NCBI GenBank assembly: GCA_023388075.1
Contig: JAEWGX010000127.1
Coordinates: 1-64,000 of the forward strand
DNA length: 64,000 nt
Reading direction: 5' to 3'
Source of the DNA: Pseudomonadota bacterium
GTDB lineage: Bacteria; Pseudomonadota; Gammaproteobacteria; Burkholderiales; Burkholderiaceae_E
Shown here: in pieces, positions 36,446 to 43,128 of the stretch
How positions within the stretch are numbered: the first letter of the stretch is position 1
Layout: every line of letters begins with the position of its first letter
Notes under the pieces: model-generated
Seen by the model: the letters and a program-made list of their open reading frames with translations, nothing else
Told to the model about the DNA's origin: nothing
The model's database searches: none
Made by a program: the position numbers and the translations under genes

Positions 36446-37137
36446 AGTTCACTACCTTGAGGAGTCGGGTCGTCCCGCTGATGGCGGCGAACATCGACAC
36501 CGACGTGATCGTGCGCATCGAGCGCCTCGCGCAATTGCCTCGGGACCAGCTCGGGCCGTGGGCCTTCGAGGCGTTGCGCTACCTGCCGGACGGGCGATTG
36601 AACAGCGACTGCGCCCTGAACGACGCGGCTTTCCGCGATGCGCGGATCCTCGTGGCCGGCGACAACTTCGGCTGCGGCAGCTCCCGAGAGGGCGCCGTGT
36701 GGGCGATCCTGCAGGCCGGGATCCGCTGCGTCGTCGCGCCGCGCTTCGGCAACATCTTCTACTCGAACTGCTTCCATAACGGACTGCTGCCGATCTGCCT
36801 GCCTGCCGGTACCGTCGCCGCCCTCGGGAAGCGGGCGCTGGACGGCAGGCTGGAGCTCGAGGTGGACCTGCAGGCCGGGCAGATCCGGGACGGCGACGGC
36901 TCGGTGATCGGGTTCGCCATCGAGCCGCTGCGGCGCCGGATGCTCCTCGAAGGCCTCGACGAGATCGGCCTAACCCTTCGGCGATTGCCGGAGATCGAGG
37001 ATTTCCAGCGCCGGGACCGTGACGCACGGCCCTGGATCCACGACCTCGCAGCGCCGCTCAACCCGCCACCGCCACCCGCCGCTCGGCCACGCCCTCGGCC
37101 AGCATCTCCAGCGCCTGCTCCGTCGCCTCCCAGCTGA
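36439..37137 (+). CDS. Aconitase-family hydratase small subunit (LeuD-like)
   Basis: The small swivel-domain subunit has 232 residues. Family motifs are PLMAANIDTDVIVRIERL, YLPDGRLNSDCALND and GDNFGCGSSREGAVWAI, which orders the substrate, followed by GNIFYSNCFHNGLLP. Residues to about 205 are the normal fold. The last ~30 residues are an almost pure Pro/Ala/Arg tail encoded opposite the end of aroG, so the gene overlaps aroG tail to tail by 80 bp. It pairs with the large subunit at 35015–36445 through a 7-bp overlap. Confidence 0.87.
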   Translation: MLKFTTLRSRVVPLMAANIDTDVIVRIERLAQLPRDQLGPWAFEALRYLPDGRLNSDCALNDAAFRDARILVAGDNFGCGSSREGAVWAILQAGIRCVVAPRFGNIFYSNCFHNGLLPICLPAGTVAALGKRALDGRLELEVDLQAGQIRDGDGSVIGFAIEPLRRRMLLEGLDEIGLTLRRLPEIEDFQRRDRDARPWIHDLAAPLNPPPPPAARPRPRPASPAPAPSPPS

Positions 37138-38122
37138 GGCAGGCATCGGTGATGCTCCGGCCGTAGGTGAGGGGCTTGCCGATCACGAGGTCCTCGCGCC
37201 CGGCCACGAGGTTGCTTTCCAGCATCACGCCGAAGATCCGCGTCTCGCCCTCGCTCAGCTGGTCGACGACGTCCTGGGTCACCAGGAGCTGGTTGTCCGG
37301 ATTCTTCTGGCTGTTGCCGTGCGAGCAGTCGATCATCAGCCGGCAGGCGAGCGCGGCGTTGCCGGCTTCGCGGCAGGCGGCCTCGACGCTGGCCCGGTCG
37401 TAGTTGGGCGCCTTGCCGCCGCGCAGGATGATGTGGCAGTCCTCGTTGCCGGTGGTGGAGACGATCGCCGAATGGCCGCCCTTGGTCACCGAGAGGAAGT
37501 GGTGCGGCTGGGATGCGGCCTTGATCGCATCGAGCGCGATGCGGATGCTGCCGTCCGTGCCGTTCTTGAAGCCGACGGGACAGGACAGCCCCGAGGCAAG
37601 CTCCCGATGCACCTGGGACTCGGTGGTGCGCGCCCCGATCGCGCCCCAGGCGATCAGGTCGGCGATGTACTGCGGCGTGATCATGTCCAGGTACTCGGTC
37701 CCCGCCGGCAGTCCCATGGAGGTGATGTCCAGCAGCAGCTCGCGCGCGGTGCGCAGCCCGCGATTGATGTCGAAGCTGTTGTCCAGGTTCGGGTCGTTGA
37801 TCAGGCCCTTCCATCCCACCGTCGTGCGCGGCTTCTCGAAGTAGACCCGCATCACGATCTCCAGGCGGTCCCGCAGCCGCTCCCGCTGCCCGAGGAGCCG
37901 CGACGCGTACTCGCGGGCGGCGCCGGGGTCGTGGATGGAGCACGGGCCGACGATCACCAGCAGGCGATCGTCCATGCCGTGCAGGATGCGGTGGATCGCC
38001 GACCGGGTGCTCGCCGTCGCCTCGGCAGCCGCGGGCGCGACGGGGAACTCCCGGATCAGGTGGGAGGGGGGCGCGAGCTCCTTGATCTGGCGGATTCGCA
38101 GGTCGTCGGTGTTGGTAGTCAT
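37058..38122 (-). CDS. aroG: 3-Deoxy-7-phosphoheptulonate (DAHP) synthase, class I, AroG type
   Basis: It condenses phosphoenolpyruvate and erythrose 4-phosphate, the first step of the shikimate pathway. At 354 residues it is very close to E. coli AroG, opening DDLRIRQIKELAPPSHLIREFP. Active-site parts include VIVGPCSIHDPGAAREY, RVYFEKPRTTVGWKGL, GARTTESQVHRELASG, FKNGTDGSI and SITDACLSW. AroG enzymes are usually feedback-inhibited by Phe or Tyr. Expression is very probably controlled by the leader peptide and attenuator located between 38146 and 38284. Confidence 0.95.
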   Translation of the reverse strand: MTTNTDDLRIRQIKELAPPSHLIREFPVAPAAAEATASTRSAIHRILHGMDDRLLVIVGPCSIHDPGAAREYASRLLGQRERLRDRLEIVMRVYFEKPRTTVGWKGLINDPNLDNSFDINRGLRTARELLLDITSMGLPAGTEYLDMITPQYIADLIAWGAIGARTTESQVHRELASGLSCPVGFKNGTDGSIRIALDAIKAASQPHHFLSVTKGGHSAIVSTTGNEDCHIILRGGKAPNYDRASVEAACREAGNAALACRLMIDCSHGNSQKNPDNQLLVTQDVVDQLSEGETRIFGVMLESNLVAGREDLVIGKPLTYGRSITDACLSWEATEQALEMLAEGVAERRVAVAG

Positions 38123-38145
38123 CTGGTCGGGGCTCCGGAGGGGCG

Positions 38146-38180
38146 AAAAAAAAACCGCCAGGGCTTTCGCGCTGGCGGTT
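38146..38180 (-). terminator. Intrinsic terminator (attenuator) upstream of aroG
   Basis: On the minus strand a 9-bp stem AACCGCCAG / CTGGCGGTT (38180–38172 with 38161–38153) is followed by an uninterrupted run of nine T (38154–38146). The loop folds further as GC–GAAA–GC, a GNRA tetraloop. It ends 24 bp before the aroG ATG and starts 20 bp after the leader-peptide stop. The position and the competing pairing with the leader make it an attenuator rather than an operon end. Confidence 0.88.
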
Positions 38181-38249
38181 CATCGGACGGATTGCGGATC
38201 TTACTTCGACAGCCTTCCCCGACTCATCCCGCCAGCGGCAGGAAAGCCC
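38161..38249 (-). promoter_or_regulatory. Antiterminator pairing in the aroG leader
   Basis: Inside the leader-peptide coding region GGGCTTTC (38249–38242) and CGCTGGCGG (38237–38229) are complementary to GAAAGCCC (38168–38161) and CCGCCAGCG (38178–38170). Together they form 17 pairs with a small bulge. The pairing consumes the 5' arm and loop of the terminator, so the two structures exclude each other. Ribosomes stalled at the aromatic codons just upstream should leave this segment free and allow read-through into aroG. Confidence 0.75.
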
Positions 38250-38284
38250 CAAAAGTAGCCAAAGTAAAAATACGTCGCCGTCAT
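38201..38284 (-). CDS. Aromatic leader peptide of aroG
   Basis: This is a 27-codon ORF on the minus strand. Residues 4–14 read TYFYFGYFWGF: three Tyr, four Phe and one Trp among eleven residues, followed by PAAGG and a short basic tail. Such clustering of Tyr, Phe and Trp codons upstream of an AroG gene, with an intrinsic terminator between, is the hallmark of ribosome-mediated attenuation sensing charged aromatic tRNAs. The start is ATG 38284, or the adjoining in-frame GTG 38287. AAAGG lies a few bases upstream. It is too short for ordinary gene calling. Confidence 0.85.
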   Translation of the reverse strand: MTATYFYFGYFWGFPAAGGMSRGRLSK

Positions 38285-38293
38285 CACGCCTTT

Positions 38294-38323
38294 AATGTAG
38301 ACGCATCCGGCCCCATCTGGCAA
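38294..38323 (-). promoter_or_regulatory. Candidate promoter of the aroG leader
   Basis: On the minus strand TTGCCA (38323–38318) and TACATT (38299–38294) are 18 bp apart. Transcription from it would start near 38287, only a few bases before the leader ATG, so the leader peptide would be nearly leaderless. A promoter further upstream is possible. Confidence 0.45.
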
Positions 38324-38333
38324 ATCGGGGCGG

Positions 38334-38357
38334 CGACGATGTGTCGTCGGTGACGAC
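38334..38357. promoter_or_regulatory. Overlapping inverted repeats before the ubiquitin-like operon
   Basis: CGACGA–TGTG–TCGTCG (38334–38349) and GTCGTC–GGT–GACGAC (38343–38357) overlap, ending 14 bp before the first start codon of the operon. They could be an operator. They are built from the simple trimer GAC/GTC, so chance in GC-rich DNA is also possible. Confidence 0.35.
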
Positions 38358-38371
38358 GGCGGGGGAATCCG

Positions 38372-38758
38372 ATGAGGGGTCTGGCGATGGCGCGGTTGCT
38401 GTATGCGGTGCTCGTGGCGGTGGTCGCGTTCCTTGCCGCGCGGCTCGCGATCGAGGCGCTGCAGGGCGGCGGAGCGAGTCGCAGCGAGGACCATTTCCGT
38501 CCGCGCGCGCGGCGCAAGGAACGGCGCCGCGAGCCTCCGCCCTACAGCGCGCGCTCGGTGGTGCGGCGGACGGCCCTGGCGCAGATGCGCGATGCGCTCA
38601 CCGGAGGCGCCCTGGACCCGGACGCGGAGCTCTTCCGCTGCGCGGACTGCCAGAGCTTCTACACCGTGCAGAGCGTGCGCGCGCTCGCCAACGACAACGG
38701 CGCGCGCTGCGTCAACTGCGGCAGCCTCCATCGCATCGGGGTCGAGGTTGTCGACTGA
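38372..38758 (+). CDS. Membrane-anchored zinc-ribbon protein, first gene of the ubiquitin-like operon
   Basis: A 128-residue protein. A single hydrophobic helix (about residues 8–29, LLYAVLVAVVAFLAARLAI) is followed by a strongly basic linker and a C-terminal zinc ribbon with two CxxC knuckles: FRCADC and ARCVNC. It has four ligands, so it is not a RING domain. It overlaps the E1 gene by about 11 bp and heads the operon. A plausible role is to tether the conjugation machinery or its target to the inner membrane. No family name is recognised. ATG 38387 is an alternative start. Confidence 0.75.
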   Translation: MRGLAMARLLYAVLVAVVAFLAARLAIEALQGGGASRSEDHFRPRARRKERRREPPPYSARSVVRRTALAQMRDALTGGALDPDAELFRCADCQSFYTVQSVRALANDNGARCVNCGSLHRIGVEVVD

Positions 38759-39956
38759 TCCGCTGCTCCATCGCTCATCGGCCGGTCCCGCCCGCGGCCC
38801 CGCGGCGACAGCGGACCGCTATGCCCGTCATCGCGCCATCGCCGGGTTCTCCCAGGAGTCGCTGCAGGCGAGCCGCTTCGCGGTGATCGGCGCCGGCGCG
38901 ATCGGCAACGAGGTCGTGAAGAACCTGTGCCTGCTCGGGGTGGGTGCGGTCGACGTTTACGACTTCGATACGGTGGAGCTGCACAACCTCACCCGCTCGG
39001 TGCTGCTGCGCGAAGCGGACGTGGGCGCCGGCAAGGCCACGGCGGTCGCGCGCCGCGCACGCGAGATGGATCCGGCGGTCACGGTGCGCGCCGTCACCGG
39101 CGATCTCTGGGACACCCTCGCGTTCGACGCGCTGCGCGGCTACCGCTGCGTGATCGCGGCACTCGACAACTTCGAGGCGCGGCTGCGGGTGAACCTGCTC
39201 TGCTGGATCGCCGGGGTGGACTGGGTGAACGCGGCGATCGACAGCCGGTACGTGACGGTCGAGTCCTTCCGCTTCTCGCGCGCCGGCCGCGACACGCCGG
39301 TCGCCTGCTACGAGTGCGGCCTGCCCGCCTCGGCCTACCAGCGCGTCGCCGAGCGTTATTCCTGCGGCGGCCTGCAGCGGCTTGCCGCGCGCGAGCGGAT
39401 CGTCCCCACCACCGCGATCACCGCGTCGTTCGCGGGCGCGCAGGCGGTCAATCGCGCGCTTGCGTTGACCGATGCCGGGGCCGGGGACGGCCTGCTGGCC
39501 GAACGCTGGCTGCTCGATACCCGCACCGGGCGCGCCACCGTGGCCGCGCTCGAGCGCGCGCCGCTCTGCCCGTGCTGCGGCGACCTGCCGGCCAGGGCGC
39601 GCATCGTCGCGCTGCCTGCCGGCGATGCCCGCGCCGTCGATGCGGCGGCACGCGAAGTCGGCGCCGACTCGGTGCGCCTCAGCGACCGCCTCGTCTGGCG
39701 CTGCAGCTGTGCCAACTGCGGCAGCACCGCCGCGACCAAAGCCGTCGAGCTGCGCGCGGCCGCGCGCGTGCCGGACTCGGTGGCCTTCTGCATGCAATGC
39801 CGCAGCCCGGCGATCGGCGTCGAGCTGCGCGACGAGTTCGAGCCCGGCGAGCTTTCCGAACGCTTTCCCGCCGGCGCGCGGGTGCCGGCGCGCTTCGCGC
39901 TCGCCGGCGATACCTGCCTGGACCTGCTGGCCGAACCCTCCGGAGAACAGACATGA
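38748..39956 (+). CDS. E1-like (ThiF/MoeB-fold) activating enzyme with C-terminal zinc-binding region
   Basis: It should adenylate and thioesterify the ubiquitin-like protein encoded next. The nucleotide motif GAGAIG is at residues 48–53, followed by DFDTVELHNLTRS with the Arg finger, VGAGKA and AALDNFEARL. The CYEC pair is Cys187/Cys190. The candidate catalytic cysteine is Cys206 in ERYSCGG, aligning with the SCxxAG cysteine of MoeB. From about residue 270 the protein adds a Cys-rich region: CPCC at 274–277, CSCANC at 319–324 and CMQC at 348–351, probably zinc ribbons. No ATG fits; TTG 38748 inside the preceding gene is the likely start (402 residues). Its stop overlaps the next start as ATGA. 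Confidence 0.85.
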   Translation: MSTDPLLHRSSAGPARGPAATADRYARHRAIAGFSQESLQASRFAVIGAGAIGNEVVKNLCLLGVGAVDVYDFDTVELHNLTRSVLLREADVGAGKATAVARRAREMDPAVTVRAVTGDLWDTLAFDALRGYRCVIAALDNFEARLRVNLLCWIAGVDWVNAAIDSRYVTVESFRFSRAGRDTPVACYECGLPASAYQRVAERYSCGGLQRLAARERIVPTTAITASFAGAQAVNRALALTDAGAGDGLLAERWLLDTRTGRATVAALERAPLCPCCGDLPARARIVALPAGDARAVDAAAREVGADSVRLSDRLVWRCSCANCGSTAATKAVELRAAARVPDSVAFCMQCRSPAIGVELRDEFEPGELSERFPAGARVPARFALAGDTCLDLLAEPSGEQT

Positions 39957-40216
39957 GCGACATCACCGTGCGCAAGCTGGTCGTGCGCACCGCGGACCAG
40001 AGCCGCCGCGCCGACATCGACATCGAGCCCGGCAGCACCGGCGGCGACGTCATCCAGGCCGCCGTGGACAATTGGGCGCTGCCGGCCGACATGGACTACA
40101 CCCTGGTGAACACCACCAGTGGCAAGGTGCTCAATCCCTCGCAGCCGCTCGCCGGCCAGGTCGGCAACGGCGACGTGCTCGAGGTCCAGCCGGTGCTGGT
40201 CGCCGGTACCGCCTGA
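39953..40216 (+). CDS. Ubiquitin-like beta-grasp protein
   Basis: An 87-residue protein with the ubiquitin/YukD-type pattern: strand ITVRKLVVRTA, strand ADIDIEPG, helix GGDVIQAAVDNWALP, then DYTLVNTTSGKVL and NGDVLEVQPVLVAG. The chain ends VAGTA, so it lacks the terminal Gly-Gly of ubiquitin. Either the JAMM peptidase trims Thr-Ala to expose Gly, or conjugation uses a different end. GGAGAA precedes the ATG, which overlaps the E1 stop by 4 bp. The identification rests on fold pattern plus neighbours on both sides. Confidence 0.8.
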   Translation: MSDITVRKLVVRTADQSRRADIDIEPGSTGGDVIQAAVDNWALPADMDYTLVNTTSGKVLNPSQPLAGQVGNGDVLEVQPVLVAGTA

Positions 40217-40229
40217 GGGATCGGGCGCG

Positions 40230-40841
40230 ATGGCCGCATCGGGCTCCGCCCACGCGCTGCGCCGCAAGGCCGACATCGAGCGGCTGCGCGAGCTCGCGGC
40301 CGGCTCGGATGGACGGCTGCGGCTGCTGGAGGCGACGGACCGGCCAGGCCGGCCGATCCGCCTCGCCGTCGCCTGCAGCACCGCGGCGACCAGGGCGTAC
40401 CCGGAAAGCCGCCAGGAAGGCGTCACCCTGCGCATCGACCTGCCCTCGCGCTACCCGTTCGAGCGGCCGGTGGTCACGGTGGAGACCCCGATCTTCCACC
40501 CCAACGTCTTCGCCTCCGGCGTCGTCTGCCAGGGCGAGCGATGGCTGCCGGGCGAAGGCTTCGACATCTTCGTGCGGCGCATGATCGGGTTGGTCACCTT
40601 CGCGCCGGGCACGGTCAATCCCGCCTCGGCCGCCAATCGCGAGGCCGCCGCGTGGTACCTGCAGCAGCGGGCGCGCACGCCGGCGGCCTTTCCGACGGAT
40701 CGCCTGGACTTCGGCGCGGGTGCGCCGAGCCGCGTGGTCCGGCACTGCCCCGCGTGCGCCAAGGGCCTGCGGCTGCCGGCAGGCAAGCGGGGCGTGGTGG
40801 CGTGCCCGGCCTGTGGCCATGAATTCGACGTGGCGACCTGA
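40230..40841 (+). CDS. E2-like ubiquitin-conjugating enzyme with C-terminal zinc ribbon
   Basis: This 203-residue protein has a textbook UBC active site. RYPFERPVVTVETPIF leads to HPN (His90–Asn92), then Cys100 in GVVCQGERW. The ten-residue His-to-Cys distance is that of eukaryotic E2s, and the downstream Trp is present. After a helical segment (AANREAAAWYLQQ) the C-terminus carries a zinc ribbon CPAC...CPAC at about residues 170–195. E1 and E2 are separate proteins here, unlike the fused Cap2 of CBASS. It begins 14 bp after the ubiquitin-like gene. Confidence 0.88.
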   Translation: MAASGSAHALRRKADIERLRELAAGSDGRLRLLEATDRPGRPIRLAVACSTAATRAYPESRQEGVTLRIDLPSRYPFERPVVTVETPIFHPNVFASGVVCQGERWLPGEGFDIFVRRMIGLVTFAPGTVNPASAANREAAAWYLQQRARTPAAFPTDRLDFGAGAPSRVVRHCPACAKGLRLPAGKRGVVACPACGHEFDVAT

Positions 40842-40867
40842 CTCGCCACGGGACCGGACCGATCGAC

Positions 40868-41383
40868 ATGGGTATCCGATGGACCGACGCGACGCCCGCC
40901 CTGCAGCTTGCGGTGCTGCCACGGGACGATCGCCTGCCCGCCCCGGGCGTAGCCGACATCTGGATCGAGCCCGCGGTCGAGCAGGCGGTGCTCGCCCACC
41001 TGCGCGGGCGCGATGTCGAGCAGGGAGGCCTGCTTGTCGGCCAGGCATTCGCCGATCCGCGCAGCGGCCGGGTGGCGCACGTGCGGCTGACCGCCAGCGC
41101 GGCGGCCGACGACGCGCATGGCACCGCGTTCTCGCTGCGCATGGGCACCGAGGTCTGGCGGACGGCCCAGGCGCTGCTCCAGCCGGGCCTGCTGATCGTG
41201 GGCTGGTACCACAGCCATCCCGGCCTCACCGCCTTCTTCAGCGATACCGACCGCCAGACCCAGCGGGCGTTCTTCAACCATCCCTATAGCGTCGGTTGGG
41301 TGATCGATCCGTTGCGAGGCGACGAGGCGCTCTTTCTCGGCGCCGACTGCGTGCCGGTCGAACGCGGGCCCGACCGCGGATAG
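40868..41383 (+). CDS. JAMM/MPN (JAB) metallopeptidase, deubiquitinase-like
   Basis: This 171-residue metallopeptidase has a complete JAMM site: Glu51 in EQGGLLVGQ, His115 and His117 in YHSHPGLTAFFSDTD, Ser125 and Asp128. Spacing follows H-x-H-P-x6-S-x-x-D exactly. In bacterial ubiquitin-like operons such enzymes process the precursor or remove the conjugate. It starts 27 bp after the E2 and is the last clear member of the operon; the P450 gene follows after 160 bp. Confidence 0.92.
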   Translation: MGIRWTDATPALQLAVLPRDDRLPAPGVADIWIEPAVEQAVLAHLRGRDVEQGGLLVGQAFADPRSGRVAHVRLTASAAADDAHGTAFSLRMGTEVWRTAQALLQPGLLIVGWYHSHPGLTAFFSDTDRQTQRAFFNHPYSVGWVIDPLRGDEALFLGADCVPVERGPDRG

Positions 41384-41543
41384 CGAGATTCACCGCGCGC
41401 GACCCGCACCATCGTTGGCGCTCGCCGTTCGTCCCCACCGTCCGTCGCGAACCCGACCGGCATAGTCGAGACGGATGATGCGGTCGGCGTGCCGGACTGA
41501 TGCAATGGGCATTGAGGCCCGCCGGGCGCTACGGGAGAGGTTG

Positions 41544-43091
41544 ATGGACGCGGGGACACAGGCAGGCTCGGCCGACGCATTGCTGACTCCAATGCTGGCC
41601 GCCGGCCCGGGTGTCGTCGCACCGGCCGCCGATGTCCGCGCGCTCCCTGGGCCGCCGGCACACTGGCTCTTCGGCAGCTCGCTCGGCGTCAAGCGGGAGC
41701 ACGTGCACGAGGCGATCGAATCCTGGGTAGAGCGCTACGGACCGTTCCTGGGCTGCACGCTCGGTCGCCATCGCTACGTCGTGGTCGCCGACGGCACCCT
41801 CATCCATGCCATCCTGCGCTGTCGGCCGGAGCTCTTCACGCGCGGGCGCCGGCTGTCGGAGATCATCCAGGAAACCGGGCCCACCGGCGTCTTCACCGCC
41901 GAGGGCGAGCCCTGGCGACGGCAGCGCAAGCTCGTGATGCGCGCCCTCACGCCGGAGGCGGTTCGCGGATTCTTCCCCCACATCCGGCGTGTCACCGAAA
42001 GGCTCCAGCAACGTTGGGCAACGGCCGCGGAGCGCGGCGAGGCGTGCGACGTGGCGCGTGACCTGAGATGCTTCGCGGTCGACATCGCCGCCGGCCTCGC
42101 CATCGGGGAGGATGTCGACAGCCTGCGCAATCCCGACGATCCCTTCCAATCCGACATCGAGTTCTGGTTCTGGCTGGTCGGGCACCGGCTCGGATGCCCG
42201 GTCCCCTACTGGCGCTGGTTCGACCTCGCGCCGGAGCGCCGCCTGCGCGAGCTCCAGGCGCGTCGCGATCGGCTCCTCGCGCGGGTGATCGGCGAGGCCC
42301 GGCAACGCCTGGATGCGGACCCGAGTCGCCGGGCACATCCCGCCAACATTCTCGAAGCGCTGGTCGCGGCGCGCGATGCGCCGGACTCGGAGTTCACCGA
42401 CGAGGACGTGAAGGGCAACGTCCTCGCCATGCTGTTCGCCGGCGAGGACACCGTCGCCAACGCCATCGCCTGGCTGCTGCTGCACCTGGCCACCGATTCG
42501 CAGCTGGCCTACACCGCGCGCATCGAGTCCGACGGCGTGCTGGCGCCCGACGGGCTGGTCGCCCGCTTCGAGCAGCTCGATCGCCTGCGCTACCTGGAGT
42601 CGATCGCGCTCGAGTCGATGCGCATACGGACGGTCGCGCCGATCATGGGGGTGACCGCCCGAGCCGCGGTGAACCTCGCGGGCCTGCGCGTCGAGCCCGG
42701 CCAGACGCTGATACTGGCCTTGCGGGCGGCGTCGCGCCGCAGCGGCAGCTTCGCCCCCTTCGAGGTGATCGAGCCGCAACGCTGGATGGCCGCCGTCGGC
42801 GAGGCCGGGCAGCCAGGAGGCGATCCGCGCCGGGACGTCTTCCCTTTCGGCGCCGGCCCACGGCTCTGCCCGGGGCGCTACCTCGCGATGGTGGAGATCA
42901 AGATGGCGGCATCCATGGCGCTGCGCAGCTTCGACTTCGCGGTGCTCGGCGACCCCGCCGACTGCCACGAGCGCTACACGTTCACGATGGGGCCCGGCTC
43001 GCTGCGCATGCTGCTTGCGCGCCGCACCCAGGTGTCCGTGCCACCGCCGTGGCCGGAGCGCGCGACGGCGGCCAGGGACGCGGTCGTGTAA
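41544..43091 (+). CDS. Cytochrome P450
   Basis: This haem-thiolate monooxygenase has about 515 residues. The haem-binding loop is FPFGAGPRLCPGRYLA with axial Cys442. The I-helix oxygen groove is FAGEDTVANA, and ExxR is in ESMRI. ATG 41544 is preferred because GGAG lies seven bases upstream; ATG 41475 would add 23 residues. No ferredoxin or reductase gene is adjacent. No transmembrane helix is seen, so it is probably a soluble bacterial enzyme. Substrate unknown. Codirectional with the ubiquitin-like operon but separated by 160 bp, so linkage is uncertain. Confidence 0.92.
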   Translation: MDAGTQAGSADALLTPMLAAGPGVVAPAADVRALPGPPAHWLFGSSLGVKREHVHEAIESWVERYGPFLGCTLGRHRYVVVADGTLIHAILRCRPELFTRGRRLSEIIQETGPTGVFTAEGEPWRRQRKLVMRALTPEAVRGFFPHIRRVTERLQQRWATAAERGEACDVARDLRCFAVDIAAGLAIGEDVDSLRNPDDPFQSDIEFWFWLVGHRLGCPVPYWRWFDLAPERRLRELQARRDRLLARVIGEARQRLDADPSRRAHPANILEALVAARDAPDSEFTDEDVKGNVLAMLFAGEDTVANAIAWLLLHLATDSQLAYTARIESDGVLAPDGLVARFEQLDRLRYLESIALESMRIRTVAPIMGVTARAAVNLAGLRVEPGQTLILALRAASRRSGSFAPFEVIEPQRWMAAVGEAGQPGGDPRRDVFPFGAGPRLCPGRYLAMVEIKMAASMALRSFDFAVLGDPADCHERYTFTMGPGSLRMLLARRTQVSVPPPWPERATAARDAVV

Positions 43092-43128
43092 CCCGACGCG
43101 CCGCATGACGACGGAAGCTCAAGCCCGC

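Noticed and set aside
35015..37137. LeuC/LeuD as leucine biosynthesis genes
   Set aside because: No leuA or leuB is nearby. The genes are tightly linked to an IclR regulator, a Bug receptor and a lyase, which points to catabolism. Leucine synthesis is not excluded, only less likely.
38372..41383. Ubiquitin-like operon as part of a type II CBASS locus
   Set aside because: No CD-NTase or effector gene is adjacent, and E1 and E2 are separate proteins rather than a Cap2 fusion.
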